Below are positions 6,566-12,442 of a stretch of DNA of 16,212 nt, piece after piece. Location of the stretch: contig JAIRXV010000292.1 in NCBI GenBank assembly GCA_031268115.1, positions 1-16,212 of the forward strand, read 5' to 3'. Numbering within the stretch: position 1 is the stretch's first letter; each line of letters begins with the position of its first letter. The notes under the pieces were generated by a model, which was not told where the DNA came from, searched no databases, and was given only the letters and a program-made list of their open reading frames with translations. The position numbers and the translations under genes are program-made. The DNA comes from Bifidobacteriaceae bacterium. Lineage in GTDB: Bacteria > Actinomycetota > Actinomycetes > Actinomycetales > WQXJ01.

Positions 6566-7390
6566 GTGACCAGACCAACCCATCCGGTGATAGACGACCC
6601 CGAGGCGTTCCGCGAACTGCTGACCCGGCTGCACGAATCGGGCGAGTGGGACAGCCCCGAGGCGTGGGCGGTTATCGCCGAGATGGCCGAGCGGTTCTCC
6701 TCGCTGGCCCGCAAGCACCGGATAAGCGCCGAGGACTGCTGCTCAGTGGTGTTCGAGATGATGACCCAATCATCGGTGCGCAACGGGCGCGACCCCAAGG
6801 CCGTGCTGGTCACCGCTGTCACCACCACGCTGCGGGCGTGGGAGTTCGCCGAAGACAAGCTTTGCTCCCTGGAGACCGCCCGGCGCGGCGAGCTGGAATC
6901 GGTCCGCGCTTGGCGGTTCGGCGACTCGGATCGCTCGCTTCTGGAGTACCACCCGGCGTTCACAGTAGAGGTCCGCTTCCCAGGCGACGATGGTCCAGCC
7001 AAAGGCCCGACGCTGCGGCAACAAGCCGAGCGGATAGCGGGCCTGTTCGCCCGGCACGGCTGGGATGAGAGGCAGGCGCTCGATGTTATCGAGGTGATCC
7101 TGACCAGGCTCTCCAATTCGGCATCGCGGGCCTCGGCCTACGAGGCGCTGCGCCGCGATGACAGCACCCGAAGCGGCGTCGATCTGCCCAAGGACTCTTG
7201 GACCCGGACGCTGCGTCTGCTGCTCGGCTGGCCGGGCGAAGACCTAGCCCACACCCGCCTCGGCCACGGCATCCTGTGGCGGCTTGCGCTGGGCGACACC
7301 ATCGAAGACCTCGAAGCCGACGAGCGCGTGATTGCCGCCATCACGTTGGCGGTGCCCGGATCGCTGGGAGGCGACGCCTGTGGCCGGTGA
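6566..7390 (+). CDS. Unknown helical protein of the maintenance operon
   Basis: 274 aa, beginning at the GTG at 6566 behind a very strong ribosome site. I do not recognise a named family. The protein is predicted mostly helical and has no membrane segments or signal peptide. Residues 53-92 (ISAEDCCSVVFEMMTQ, then DPKAVLVTAVTTTLRAW) follow the spacing of sigma-70 region 2, where an acidic AED-x-Q-E-x-F helix is followed by a helix with aromatic and basic residues. However, the key Gln and recognition residues are not convincing. The C-terminal half (150-260) contains several amphipathic helices with many Arg and Leu and the motif HGILWRLALGDTIEDLEADE. Its end overlaps the ParB-like gene by 11 bases, so the two products are probably made together and may interact. 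Options are a ParB partner, a sigma-like regulator or a replication accessory protein. Confidence 0.7.
   Translation: MTRPTHPVIDDPEAFRELLTRLHESGEWDSPEAWAVIAEMAERFSSLARKHRISAEDCCSVVFEMMTQSSVRNGRDPKAVLVTAVTTTLRAWEFAEDKLCSLETARRGELESVRAWRFGDSDRSLLEYHPAFTVEVRFPGDDGPAKGPTLRQQAERIAGLFARHGWDERQALDVIEVILTRLSNSASRASAYEALRRDDSTRSGVDLPKDSWTRTLRLLLGWPGEDLAHTRLGHGILWRLALGDTIEDLEADERVIAAITLAVPGSLGGDACGR
7366..7371 (+). promoter_or_regulatory. Ribosome binding site GGGAGG deciding the ParB-like start
   Basis: GGGAGG ends eight bases before the GTG at 7380, inside the end of the preceding gene. It favours this GTG over the upstream ATG at 7332, which adds 16 non-family residues. It also favours it over the ATG at 7395, which has an AAGGA directly abutting it. 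Confidence 0.65.
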
Positions 7391-8471
7391 AGGAATGCAG
7401 CACGTCCGCGCGGTCGATTCGATCACGGTCGGAACCAGGCACCGCAAAGACCTCGGCGACCTGGACTCCCTGATGAAGTCGATCAGCCGCCACGGGTTGC
7501 TGCAACCCATCACCGTGACGCCCGATGGCGTCCTGATCTGCGGGGCCAGACGGCTCGAAGCACTGCGCCGCCTCGGCATCCAACAGGTAACTGTATGGGT
7601 CCGCTCCGGGCTGTCGTCGCGGCTGACCTCACTGATGGCCGAACACGACGAGAACATGGAGCACAAGGAATTCAGCCCAATCGAGCGGGCCGAACTGTAT
7701 GAGGAGTTGAAGGCAGAGATCGCCGCCGATGCCGCCCGGCGCTCTGCCGCGACCAGGTTCAGTTCCGAACACCAGCCGGGAGATACGGATGATACGGAGG
7801 AAAACAGCGGGGTCGTGAAGTTTACGACACCGTGGGGCCAGCCCACCGGGGACTCCCGAGTCCAAGCGGCCAAGATGGTCGGCGGTCCCGGCTCCTACGC
7901 CACCTTGGAAAAAGTGCTCGAAATACAGCGGATCGCCGAAGATGAGACCCGCGACCCGGCGCTTCGGGAACGCGCCGCCAAGGCCGTCGCCGAGATGGAC
8001 GCCACCGGCAAAGTGGACGGCCTCTACTTGCCCATCAAGACTGCCGTCCGAATTGACGACCTGGAACGGGTGGCCGCCGACGAGAACGAACCCGCCGCCG
8101 TGCGCGACCAGGCCCGATCCTCGGCACAGACCCTGCGACATCTCGGGGAAAGCGACATGACCCCGTTCGAGGTCGAACGAGCCGCCCGCGAGCAAACAGC
8201 CCGCGTCAAAGAAGCTCGCCAGGCGTTGAAGAAGAAGCGGGGACGGCCCGGCAGGCCCACCCCGCCACCTAAGACCAAGCGGACCCTGAGAGCCTTTGTC
8301 TACACCTGGACCGACCTCGCCAACTGGCCAGAAGAATGGAACCCCGTCGAGATCGGCCCCGGCCTGGACGAGTCCCAGTGGAGCATGTTCGAGGGGGTCA
8401 TGGGCGAAGGCAACCGATTCCTCGCCGCCGCTCGTGACGCCCGCATCGAAGCCGGGTTGCTGGACTCCTGA
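7380..8471 (+). CDS. ParB-like nuclease-domain (ParB/Srx fold) DNA-binding protein
   Basis: 363 aa from the GTG at 7380. The N-terminal 95 residues are a ParB N-terminal domain: VDSITVGTRHRKDLGDLDSL, then SISRHGLLQPITVTPDG, then the GARR box at 55-58 (LICGARRLEALRRLG), then AEHDENMEHKEFSPIERAEL. The last segment is the start of the usual ParB helical region. After about residue 115 the sequence departs from chromosomal ParB. It has a polar low-complexity stretch (120-150), a helix-rich middle with repeated RIAEDETRDPALRERAAKA and RVAADENEPAAVRDQARSS units (about 180-255), a basic region KKKRGRPGRP near 285, and a C-terminal domain rich in Trp and acids. No ParA is in the window. It may act in partition, as a centromere-type binder, or as a transcription regulator of the transfer genes just downstream. 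Confidence 0.85.
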   Translation: MAGEGMQHVRAVDSITVGTRHRKDLGDLDSLMKSISRHGLLQPITVTPDGVLICGARRLEALRRLGIQQVTVWVRSGLSSRLTSLMAEHDENMEHKEFSPIERAELYEELKAEIAADAARRSAATRFSSEHQPGDTDDTEENSGVVKFTTPWGQPTGDSRVQAAKMVGGPGSYATLEKVLEIQRIAEDETRDPALRERAAKAVAEMDATGKVDGLYLPIKTAVRIDDLERVAADENEPAAVRDQARSSAQTLRHLGESDMTPFEVERAAREQTARVKEARQALKKKRGRPGRPTPPPKTKRTLRAFVYTWTDLANWPEEWNPVEIGPGLDESQWSMFEGVMGEGNRFLAAARDARIEAGLLDS

Positions 8472-8499
8472 CGTGGATCGGGAGCGCCCGAGCACCTGA

Positions 8500-8519
8500 A
8501 GTTGAGAACCGTCTCAACT
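8500..8519. promoter_or_regulatory. Perfect inverted repeat between ParB-like gene and transfer operon
   Basis: AGTTGAGA (8500-8507) and TCTCAACT (8512-8519) are exact reverse complements separated by ACCG. The repeat sits in the 61-base gap after the ParB-like stop, one base before the AAGGAG ribosome site (8521-8526) of the first transfer gene. As DNA it is a good candidate operator or ParB-type binding site. As RNA it would be a hairpin that abuts the ribosome site. There is no T-run, so an intrinsic terminator is less likely. Confidence 0.45.
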
Positions 8520-8532
8520 GAAGGAGCCAGCC

Positions 8533-9204
8533 GTGAAGCACGTCCGCGAAGACGACCACAAGAACCACCAAGCCCGCAGCGTCACGCTTGTCATTGCCTT
8601 CATCGTCGTCATCGCAATCGCCATCGGTGTCGGCGTGTACGGCCTGTTCCTCGCGCCCAACCCCGAGGCCGCCCCCACAGCCACGCCAGCACCCGAGCCA
8701 CCGCCATCAGCCACCGACGTGCCCGCTACTCCCCGATCAATGACCGATCCCGAGAGGTTCGCCCGTTGGGCCGCCTCGGCCCTGTTCGACTGGGACACCG
8801 CGTCCATGAACCCGTCCGATGTGACCGACAAGCTCATGGCCGTGGCCGATCCGACCGGCGAAGGCGAAGGCGCCGGGCCGGCCTCCGACATCGGCAACTA
8901 CCTGCCCGATGCCGCGACCTGGGTCAAGCTGCGCGGCTACTCCACAAGACAGTGGATTGAGATCGAGACCGCCGTGGTCCCCGAAGCGTGGCACCAGGCC
9001 GCCGCCGATGCCGTGCCTGGCCAGATACTCCCCGGTGCCGTCGCCTACACCATCACCGGCACACGCCACCGCGAGGGCGTGTGGGAGAAGCAACCGACCA
9101 GCTACAGCGGAGAGGTCTCCTTCACCGTCTTTGCGGCTTGCGCCCCGAGCTTCCCCGAGTGCCGCTTGCTGCGGCTGTCCCAACCGGACAACCCACTCCA
9201 GTAG
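8533..9204 (+). CDS. Membrane-anchored extracytoplasmic transfer protein (VirB8/TcpC-like position)
   Basis: 223 aa from the GTG at 8533, seven bases after AAGGAG. A short basic N-terminus (MKHVREDDHKNHQARS) is followed by one transmembrane helix (about 17-40, VTLVIAFIVVIAIAIGVGVY) and a Pro/Ala/Thr-rich linker (41-68). An outside domain of about 150 residues contains DPERFARWAASALFDWDTAS and a beta-rich end with two Cys residues (FAACAPSFPECRLLRL) that could form a disulfide. This single-helix plus compact outer domain layout is what VirB8/TcpC-like channel components look like, and it opens the transfer operon. However, no motif proves the family, and I would file it as a conjugal transfer protein of unknown fold. 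The next gene starts 10 bases after its stop. Confidence 0.7.
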   Translation: MKHVREDDHKNHQARSVTLVIAFIVVIAIAIGVGVYGLFLAPNPEAAPTATPAPEPPPSATDVPATPRSMTDPERFARWAASALFDWDTASMNPSDVTDKLMAVADPTGEGEGAGPASDIGNYLPDAATWVKLRGYSTRQWIEIETAVVPEAWHQAAADAVPGQILPGAVAYTITGTRHREGVWEKQPTSYSGEVSFTVFAACAPSFPECRLLRLSQPDNPLQ

Positions 9205-9208
9205 GAGG
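9203..9208 (+). promoter_or_regulatory. Ribosome binding site AGGAGG of the wall-hydrolase gene
   Basis: AGGAGG overlaps the TAG stop of the previous gene and ends six bases before the GTG at 9215. It supports that GTG as the true start of the secreted hydrolase, giving a proper signal peptide. Confidence 0.7.
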
Positions 9209-9214
9209 CCCTGA

Positions 9215-10384
9215 GTGAAGAAGATTGCCCTGGCCCTGGTGGCCGCGCTCATGATGATCGGCCCCACGCTGCCGCTGCTCGGCGTTTCCGTGCTTATGAA
9301 CCCCGCCGCCAAGGGAAGCTGCGTGATGAACTCCGGTCTGGTGGTCGTGAGCATCCCCGACTCATTGACGGCCAAAACGGCCAACGGCGTTTCCGTCACG
9401 TTGGACAAGAAGCAACTCACCCACGCCGCGACCATCATCACTGTCGGCTCGCGCGTCGAGGGGACCGACCGGGACGCCATTGTCATCGCCTTGATGGCGG
9501 CGCTCACCGAATCCTCCTTGAGGATGCTGTCCAATGTGTCGGCCTATCCTGAGTCGGCTAACTATCCCAACGACGGCGACAGCGGCGATCACGATTCGCT
9601 TGGCCTGTTCCAGATGCGGCACCAATCAGGATGGGGGTCGGTCGAAGACCTGATGGACCCGGCCTACCAGGTGCGGGCCTTCATGGGAGGGCCGACCGGC
9701 CCCAACTACCCCTCGCCGCGCGGCCTGCTTGACATTCCCAACTGGAAGTCGATGTCGAAGGGCGCAGCCGCCCAGGCCGTCGAGGTTTCGGCCTATCCCG
9801 ACCGCTACGTCAACTGGGAGCCCGTCGCCGGGTCCATTCTCGCGGCACTGACCTCTCCGGTCTCGGCTGGCGGTGGTGGCGGCTCGTCGGTGCCGGAGAC
9901 CAACTCCGTGGTGTTCCCTTTGCCCGAAGGAACCTGGGTGCTGTCCTCGCCGTTCGGCTACCGCATCCACCCGATCACGGGTGTCCGCAAGCTCCACGCC
10001 GGAACTGACTATGGCGCTGCCGACGGCACCTCAATCATGGCCGTCGCCGACGGAAAAGTGGCGTCCTCCGGGCATCGCGGCGGATACGGCAACGCCATTG
10101 TCATCCTGCACACCGTTGGCGGGAAGTCCTACGCCAGCTTGTACGGCCACATGTGGGACGGGCACCTCTATGTGCAGGCCGGTGACACCGTGACCGCCGG
10201 ACAGCACATAGCTGATGTGGGCAGCAACGGCCAATCGACTGGCCCGCACCTGCACCTGGAGATCAGACCGAACAACGACTACAACCAGGTCATCGACCCC
10301 CACAAATGGCTAGCCGACAACGGCGCAGTCTCCATCGGCGGGGCCACCGCCGGCCCAACCGGCTGCTACCTCCAAGGGAGTTGA
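9215..10384 (+). CDS. Two-domain peptidoglycan hydrolase: transglycosylase-like plus M23 endopeptidase
   Basis: 389 aa, secreted or membrane-anchored: MKKIALALVAALMMIGPTLP is a signal or anchor sequence. The first domain (about 65-210) looks lysozyme-like. ALMAALTESSL places a candidate catalytic Glu at 99, and DHDSLGLFQMRHQSGWG (126-141) matches the S-x-G-L-F-Q region of lytic transglycosylases. A Gly/Ser linker (218-227) leads to an M23/LytM domain (about 232-370). It has SSPFGYRIHPITGVRKLHAGTD with zinc ligands His261 and Asp265, SLYGHM with His312, and GPHLHLEI with His345/His347. All expected M23 metal and catalytic residues are present. In Gram-positive type IV secretion systems such bifunctional enzymes open the wall for the channel (VirB1/TcpG/PrgK-like role). 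It is followed one base later by the small DUF6112 gene. Confidence 0.9.
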   Translation: MKKIALALVAALMMIGPTLPLLGVSVLMNPAAKGSCVMNSGLVVVSIPDSLTAKTANGVSVTLDKKQLTHAATIITVGSRVEGTDRDAIVIALMAALTESSLRMLSNVSAYPESANYPNDGDSGDHDSLGLFQMRHQSGWGSVEDLMDPAYQVRAFMGGPTGPNYPSPRGLLDIPNWKSMSKGAAAQAVEVSAYPDRYVNWEPVAGSILAALTSPVSAGGGGGSSVPETNSVVFPLPEGTWVLSSPFGYRIHPITGVRKLHAGTDYGAADGTSIMAVADGKVASSGHRGGYGNAIVILHTVGGKSYASLYGHMWDGHLYVQAGDTVTAGQHIADVGSNGQSTGPHLHLEIRPNNDYNQVIDPHKWLADNGAVSIGGATAGPTGCYLQGS

Positions 10385-10385
10385 A

Positions 10386-10658
10386 ATGATCCCGCAAGAC
10401 ATTTCCCCAGACTTTTCCGCAGTCTCCGGCAACACCCTCGCCTCGGTCGTCGGGGCGCTGCTCACCATCGTTCTAATCGCCTCGGTCGCATCCCTGATCG
10501 CCTCAGCGATCTGCTGGGCCTACGGCGAAGCCAACGGCAACTACCAGCTATCCGCAAAAGGCAAAGCGGGCGTCCTCATCGCCCTAGGCGCGGCAGCCCT
10601 CTCCGGAGCGGGCGTCGCATGGATGAACTTCCTCCTCGACGTGGGCAAGAACATGTGA
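10386..10658 (+). CDS. DUF6112-type small membrane protein, copy 1
   Basis: 90 aa, ATG at 10386, preceded by AAGGGAG and almost touching the hydrolase stop. Two transmembrane helices are visible: SVVGALLTIVLIASVASLIA (about 20-40) and GVLIALGAAALSGAGVAWMN (about 62-81). They are joined by a polar loop YGEANGNYQLSAKGKA. This is the layout of the DUF6112 proteins of actinomycete conjugation clusters. The second copy at 12098 shares the helix-loop-GK(L/A)GV pattern. By size and topology it could be a VirB2-like pilin or channel subunit, but no processing site is proven. Immediately after it the operon is interrupted by minus-strand genes. Confidence 0.75.
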   Translation: MIPQDISPDFSAVSGNTLASVVGALLTIVLIASVASLIASAICWAYGEANGNYQLSAKGKAGVLIALGAAALSGAGVAWMNFLLDVGKNM

Positions 10659-10672
10659 CCTGTCGGTGCAAC

Positions 10673-11521
10673 CTACCCGATGTGGTACTCCTTAGTGAAC
10701 TCCTCGCCTCCGAGGGTCCACTTGGCTATCACTACTGGGTTTGAACCACTGCCCATTGTGAAAACAACGGGGACAGTTCGCGTCGTCTGCGCATGGACGA
10801 CCGTTGCGGTGTCCCACAGGACACGGAAGTGTTGATCCTCGCGGGGCTCGACGGTGACCCCAACGGCGTCTTCCAAATTGGGATTTGCGATTTCCAGCCA
10901 GTGCCTCGTCGTGTAACCGATCTTGCCCTTGGAGTCCTGCTTCACCTCACGCTCACGCTTTGGCTGAATAATCAGCGGGCGAACCTCAGCTGGGGCGGCA
11001 GACGTGATCGCTGACAGGTCTAGCTCTGTCAGGTCGTGCTCGATAGCCTCCTGTACTTCCTGAATTAGGTCGCTGGGTTGAGCAAACTCCCCAAGAAGAG
11101 CCCGACTCTGGAGCTGTTCCTTAAAGCTCCGAAGCACCGTGAGTTGTTGTGGGTCCACGTCATTCGGGTGTGGACCAGATGAAAAGTAGATGTGAACAGG
11201 CTTGCCCGCCGATATTGCCTTCTCCACTTCCTCGGCTGTCCCAGAGATAGCTTCTGGGGTGGGACTCCCGATCCGACTGCCGAAAACAACAAAGACGATG
11301 TCTGCGTCACGGAGGCCCTGAGAGTTGATGATGGCTTGGGGATGAGCGCCAGCAAGCGGAACTGCATGGGTCTCGAACCTCCATGGAAGCAAGAGCACGC
11401 CGCGATGCCCGGCGCTCGCAGCGTTCCACATGTGCAGCGCGGATTCGATGGCGTCGCGAGCGGTGGATACGTCGGAAGGGCTAGCCACCATGACGCGAAC
11501 GACAGTCGCTTGAAAAGCCAT
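10673..11521 (-). CDS. DUF4062 (TIR-related) protein with C-terminal beta-sandwich region
   Basis: 282 aa on the minus strand, starting at the ATG at 11521-11519. The N-terminal 140 residues match the DUF4062/TIR-like alpha-beta pattern. They run VVRVMVASPSDVSTARDAI (7-25), LLLPWRFETHAVPL, DADIVFVVFGSRIGSPT (72-88), then SGTAEEVEKAI (93-103) with a candidate catalytic Glu, then KPVHIYFSS (107-115). Residues about 145-180 form a helical linker. Residues 200-282 look like a beta-sandwich (TTRHWLEIANPNLEDAV, then RTVPVVFTMGSG and VVIAKWTLGGEEFTKEY). DUF4062 proteins often occur as sensors or effectors in defence loci; here NADase or nucleotide-processing activity is only inference. GC content is visibly lower than in the flanking genes, and the gene opposes the transfer operon. 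It starts nine bases after the stop of the small membrane gene at 11531. Confidence 0.78.
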   Translation of the reverse strand: MAFQATVVRVMVASPSDVSTARDAIESALHMWNAASAGHRGVLLLPWRFETHAVPLAGAHPQAIINSQGLRDADIVFVVFGSRIGSPTPEAISGTAEEVEKAISAGKPVHIYFSSGPHPNDVDPQQLTVLRSFKEQLQSRALLGEFAQPSDLIQEVQEAIEHDLTELDLSAITSAAPAEVRPLIIQPKREREVKQDSKGKIGYTTRHWLEIANPNLEDAVGVTVEPREDQHFRVLWDTATVVHAQTTRTVPVVFTMGSGSNPVVIAKWTLGGEEFTKEYHIG

Positions 11522-11530
11522 ACCAACAAT

Positions 11531-11884
11531 CTATAGGGCAGCGAGGACAACCGTGTCTACTGACGCTGGTCGCCTCTGCTGGCGCACTTCGGCCCGTCGG
11601 GATCGGATCAACAGCGCTAGACTCACCGGGCCGATCCACAAGAACTTGAAGCCGTTCCAACAGGTCAGCAAGACCAAGGCGTTGAGCCAAGTTGGACCGC
11701 CGTCACGGATGGCGGCGACGAGGCAGGCGGCGGCGAAGAAGTAGATCACGCCAAGCAGCATCGCAGGGACGCCCCACTTGAGGCCGCGCCGAGTACGGAT
11801 GGCCGCGAGTAGTCGGTTGGTCGGCATCCAGCGGGCGAGGAAGCCATGGATGGCCGGGCTGACGGCCCAAAGGGTTCGGATCAT
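11531..11884 (-). CDS. Small membrane protein of unknown function paired with the DUF4062 gene
   Basis: 117 aa, minus strand, ATG at 11884-11882 with AGAGG eight bases upstream. The N-terminus is amphipathic and basic (MPTNRLLAAIRTRRGLKWGV, 20-39). Two hydrophobic spans follow: PAMLLGVIYFFAAACLVAAI (40-59) and LNALVLLTCWNGFKFLWIGPVSLALLI (67-93), the second possibly a helical pair. The Arg-rich tail is 94-108. I recall close-looking actinobacterial proteins (MPTN...AIRTRRGLKWGVPAML) labelled 'sulfate permease' in databases. At this size a permease function is doubtful. The gene is directly upstream of DUF4062 on the same strand with nine bases between, so they probably form one operon. Possible roles include membrane effector, immunity factor or entry-exclusion protein; none is shown. 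Confidence 0.75.
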   Translation of the reverse strand: MIRTLWAVSPAIHGFLARWMPTNRLLAAIRTRRGLKWGVPAMLLGVIYFFAAACLVAAIRDGGPTWLNALVLLTCWNGFKFLWIGPVSLALLIRSRRAEVRQQRRPASVDTVVLAAL

Positions 11885-12097
11885 GGTGGGTACCTCTCAA
11901 ACACGCAAACGACTGGGGAGACAGTGCGGTTCGCTGGCCTGCAAGGCCGCCTCGGAGAGGCCCATCGTGTAAGGAGAAATCTGTCTCGCCCACAACGATA
12001 GCGGGCAGGGGTGACAGCCGTAAGCCGTCTGGGCAGGGGAAGCGCCTCGCACCTTCTGGTTGTCCACGCCCTCCGGGGCCTGCCTACAGGAGAACCA
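11885..12097. other. Divergent intergenic region with short repeats
   Basis: About 210 bases between the minus-strand pair and the resumed transfer operon. It holds an inverted repeat GGCCT-GCA-AGGCC (11936-11948) and a direct repeat of GGGCAGGGG (12003-12011 and 12031-12039). An AAGGAG near 11971-11976 is not followed by a start codon. Any promoter for the minus-strand pair must lie here; I find no clear -35/-10 pair on either strand. The frame of the following gene is open back to a GTG at 12011, which may be an alternative start. Confidence 0.4.
12088..12092 (+). promoter_or_regulatory. Ribosome binding site AGGAG of DUF6112 copy 2
   Basis: AGGAG ends five bases before the GTG at 12098. 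It supports that start over the longer frame from 12011, whose extra 29 residues have no resemblance to copy 1. Confidence 0.6.
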
Positions 12098-12409
12098 GTG
12101 AACTTGCTGCCACAGATCATGCCCTTCTTGATCCCGATGGACATCGACATCAACCCGAACGATTCCGGCCTGCCCGGCATCTCCCAACTCAAGACCATCG
12201 TCGGCGCGGTGATGACCGTAGGCCTGATCCTGTCTGTGCTTGCGCTCATCATCTCCGCGATCATCTGGGGCTTCGGCTCCAACTCGTCCAACCCGCATCT
12301 GGCCAGCCGGGGCAAGCTCGGCGTGATCGTGTCCTGCGCGGCGGCGGTGGTCTGCGGCGCGTCGGTGACGCTCATCAACTTCTTCTGGAACGTGGGCCAG
12401 TCCGTCTAG
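12098..12409 (+). CDS. DUF6112-type small membrane protein, copy 2
   Basis: 103 aa from the GTG at 12098, after AGGAG. The N-terminal segment has the family-like DINPNDSGLPGISQLKTIVG (16-35). Helix 1 (AVMTVGLILSVLALIISAIIW) follows, then a loop with GSNSSNPHLASRGKLGV, then helix 2 (SCAAAVVCGASVTLINFFW). It matches the DUF6112 pattern better than copy 1 and ends with NVGQSV, compared with DVGKNM in copy 1. The two paralogues would normally be neighbours in one operon, but here 1.4 kb separates them. A pilin-like or inner-membrane channel subunit role is likely by position, next to the SCO6881/VirB6-like gene 33 bases downstream. Confidence 0.82.
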   Translation: MNLLPQIMPFLIPMDIDINPNDSGLPGISQLKTIVGAVMTVGLILSVLALIISAIIWGFGSNSSNPHLASRGKLGVIVSCAAAVVCGASVTLINFFWNVGQSV

Positions 12410-12442
12410 CCAGCGTCTGGGGAAGGAAAGGAGCAGACCGTC

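Noticed and set aside
6543..6569. Nine-codon mini-frame before the 274-aa gene (leader peptide?)
   Set aside because: It merely spans the strong ribosome site, has no regulatory codons or hairpins, and no ribosome site of good spacing of its own.
12011..12097. 29-residue N-terminal extension of DUF6112 copy 2
   Set aside because: The GTG at 12098 has AGGAG at the right distance, and the extension does not resemble copy 1 or a membrane lead.
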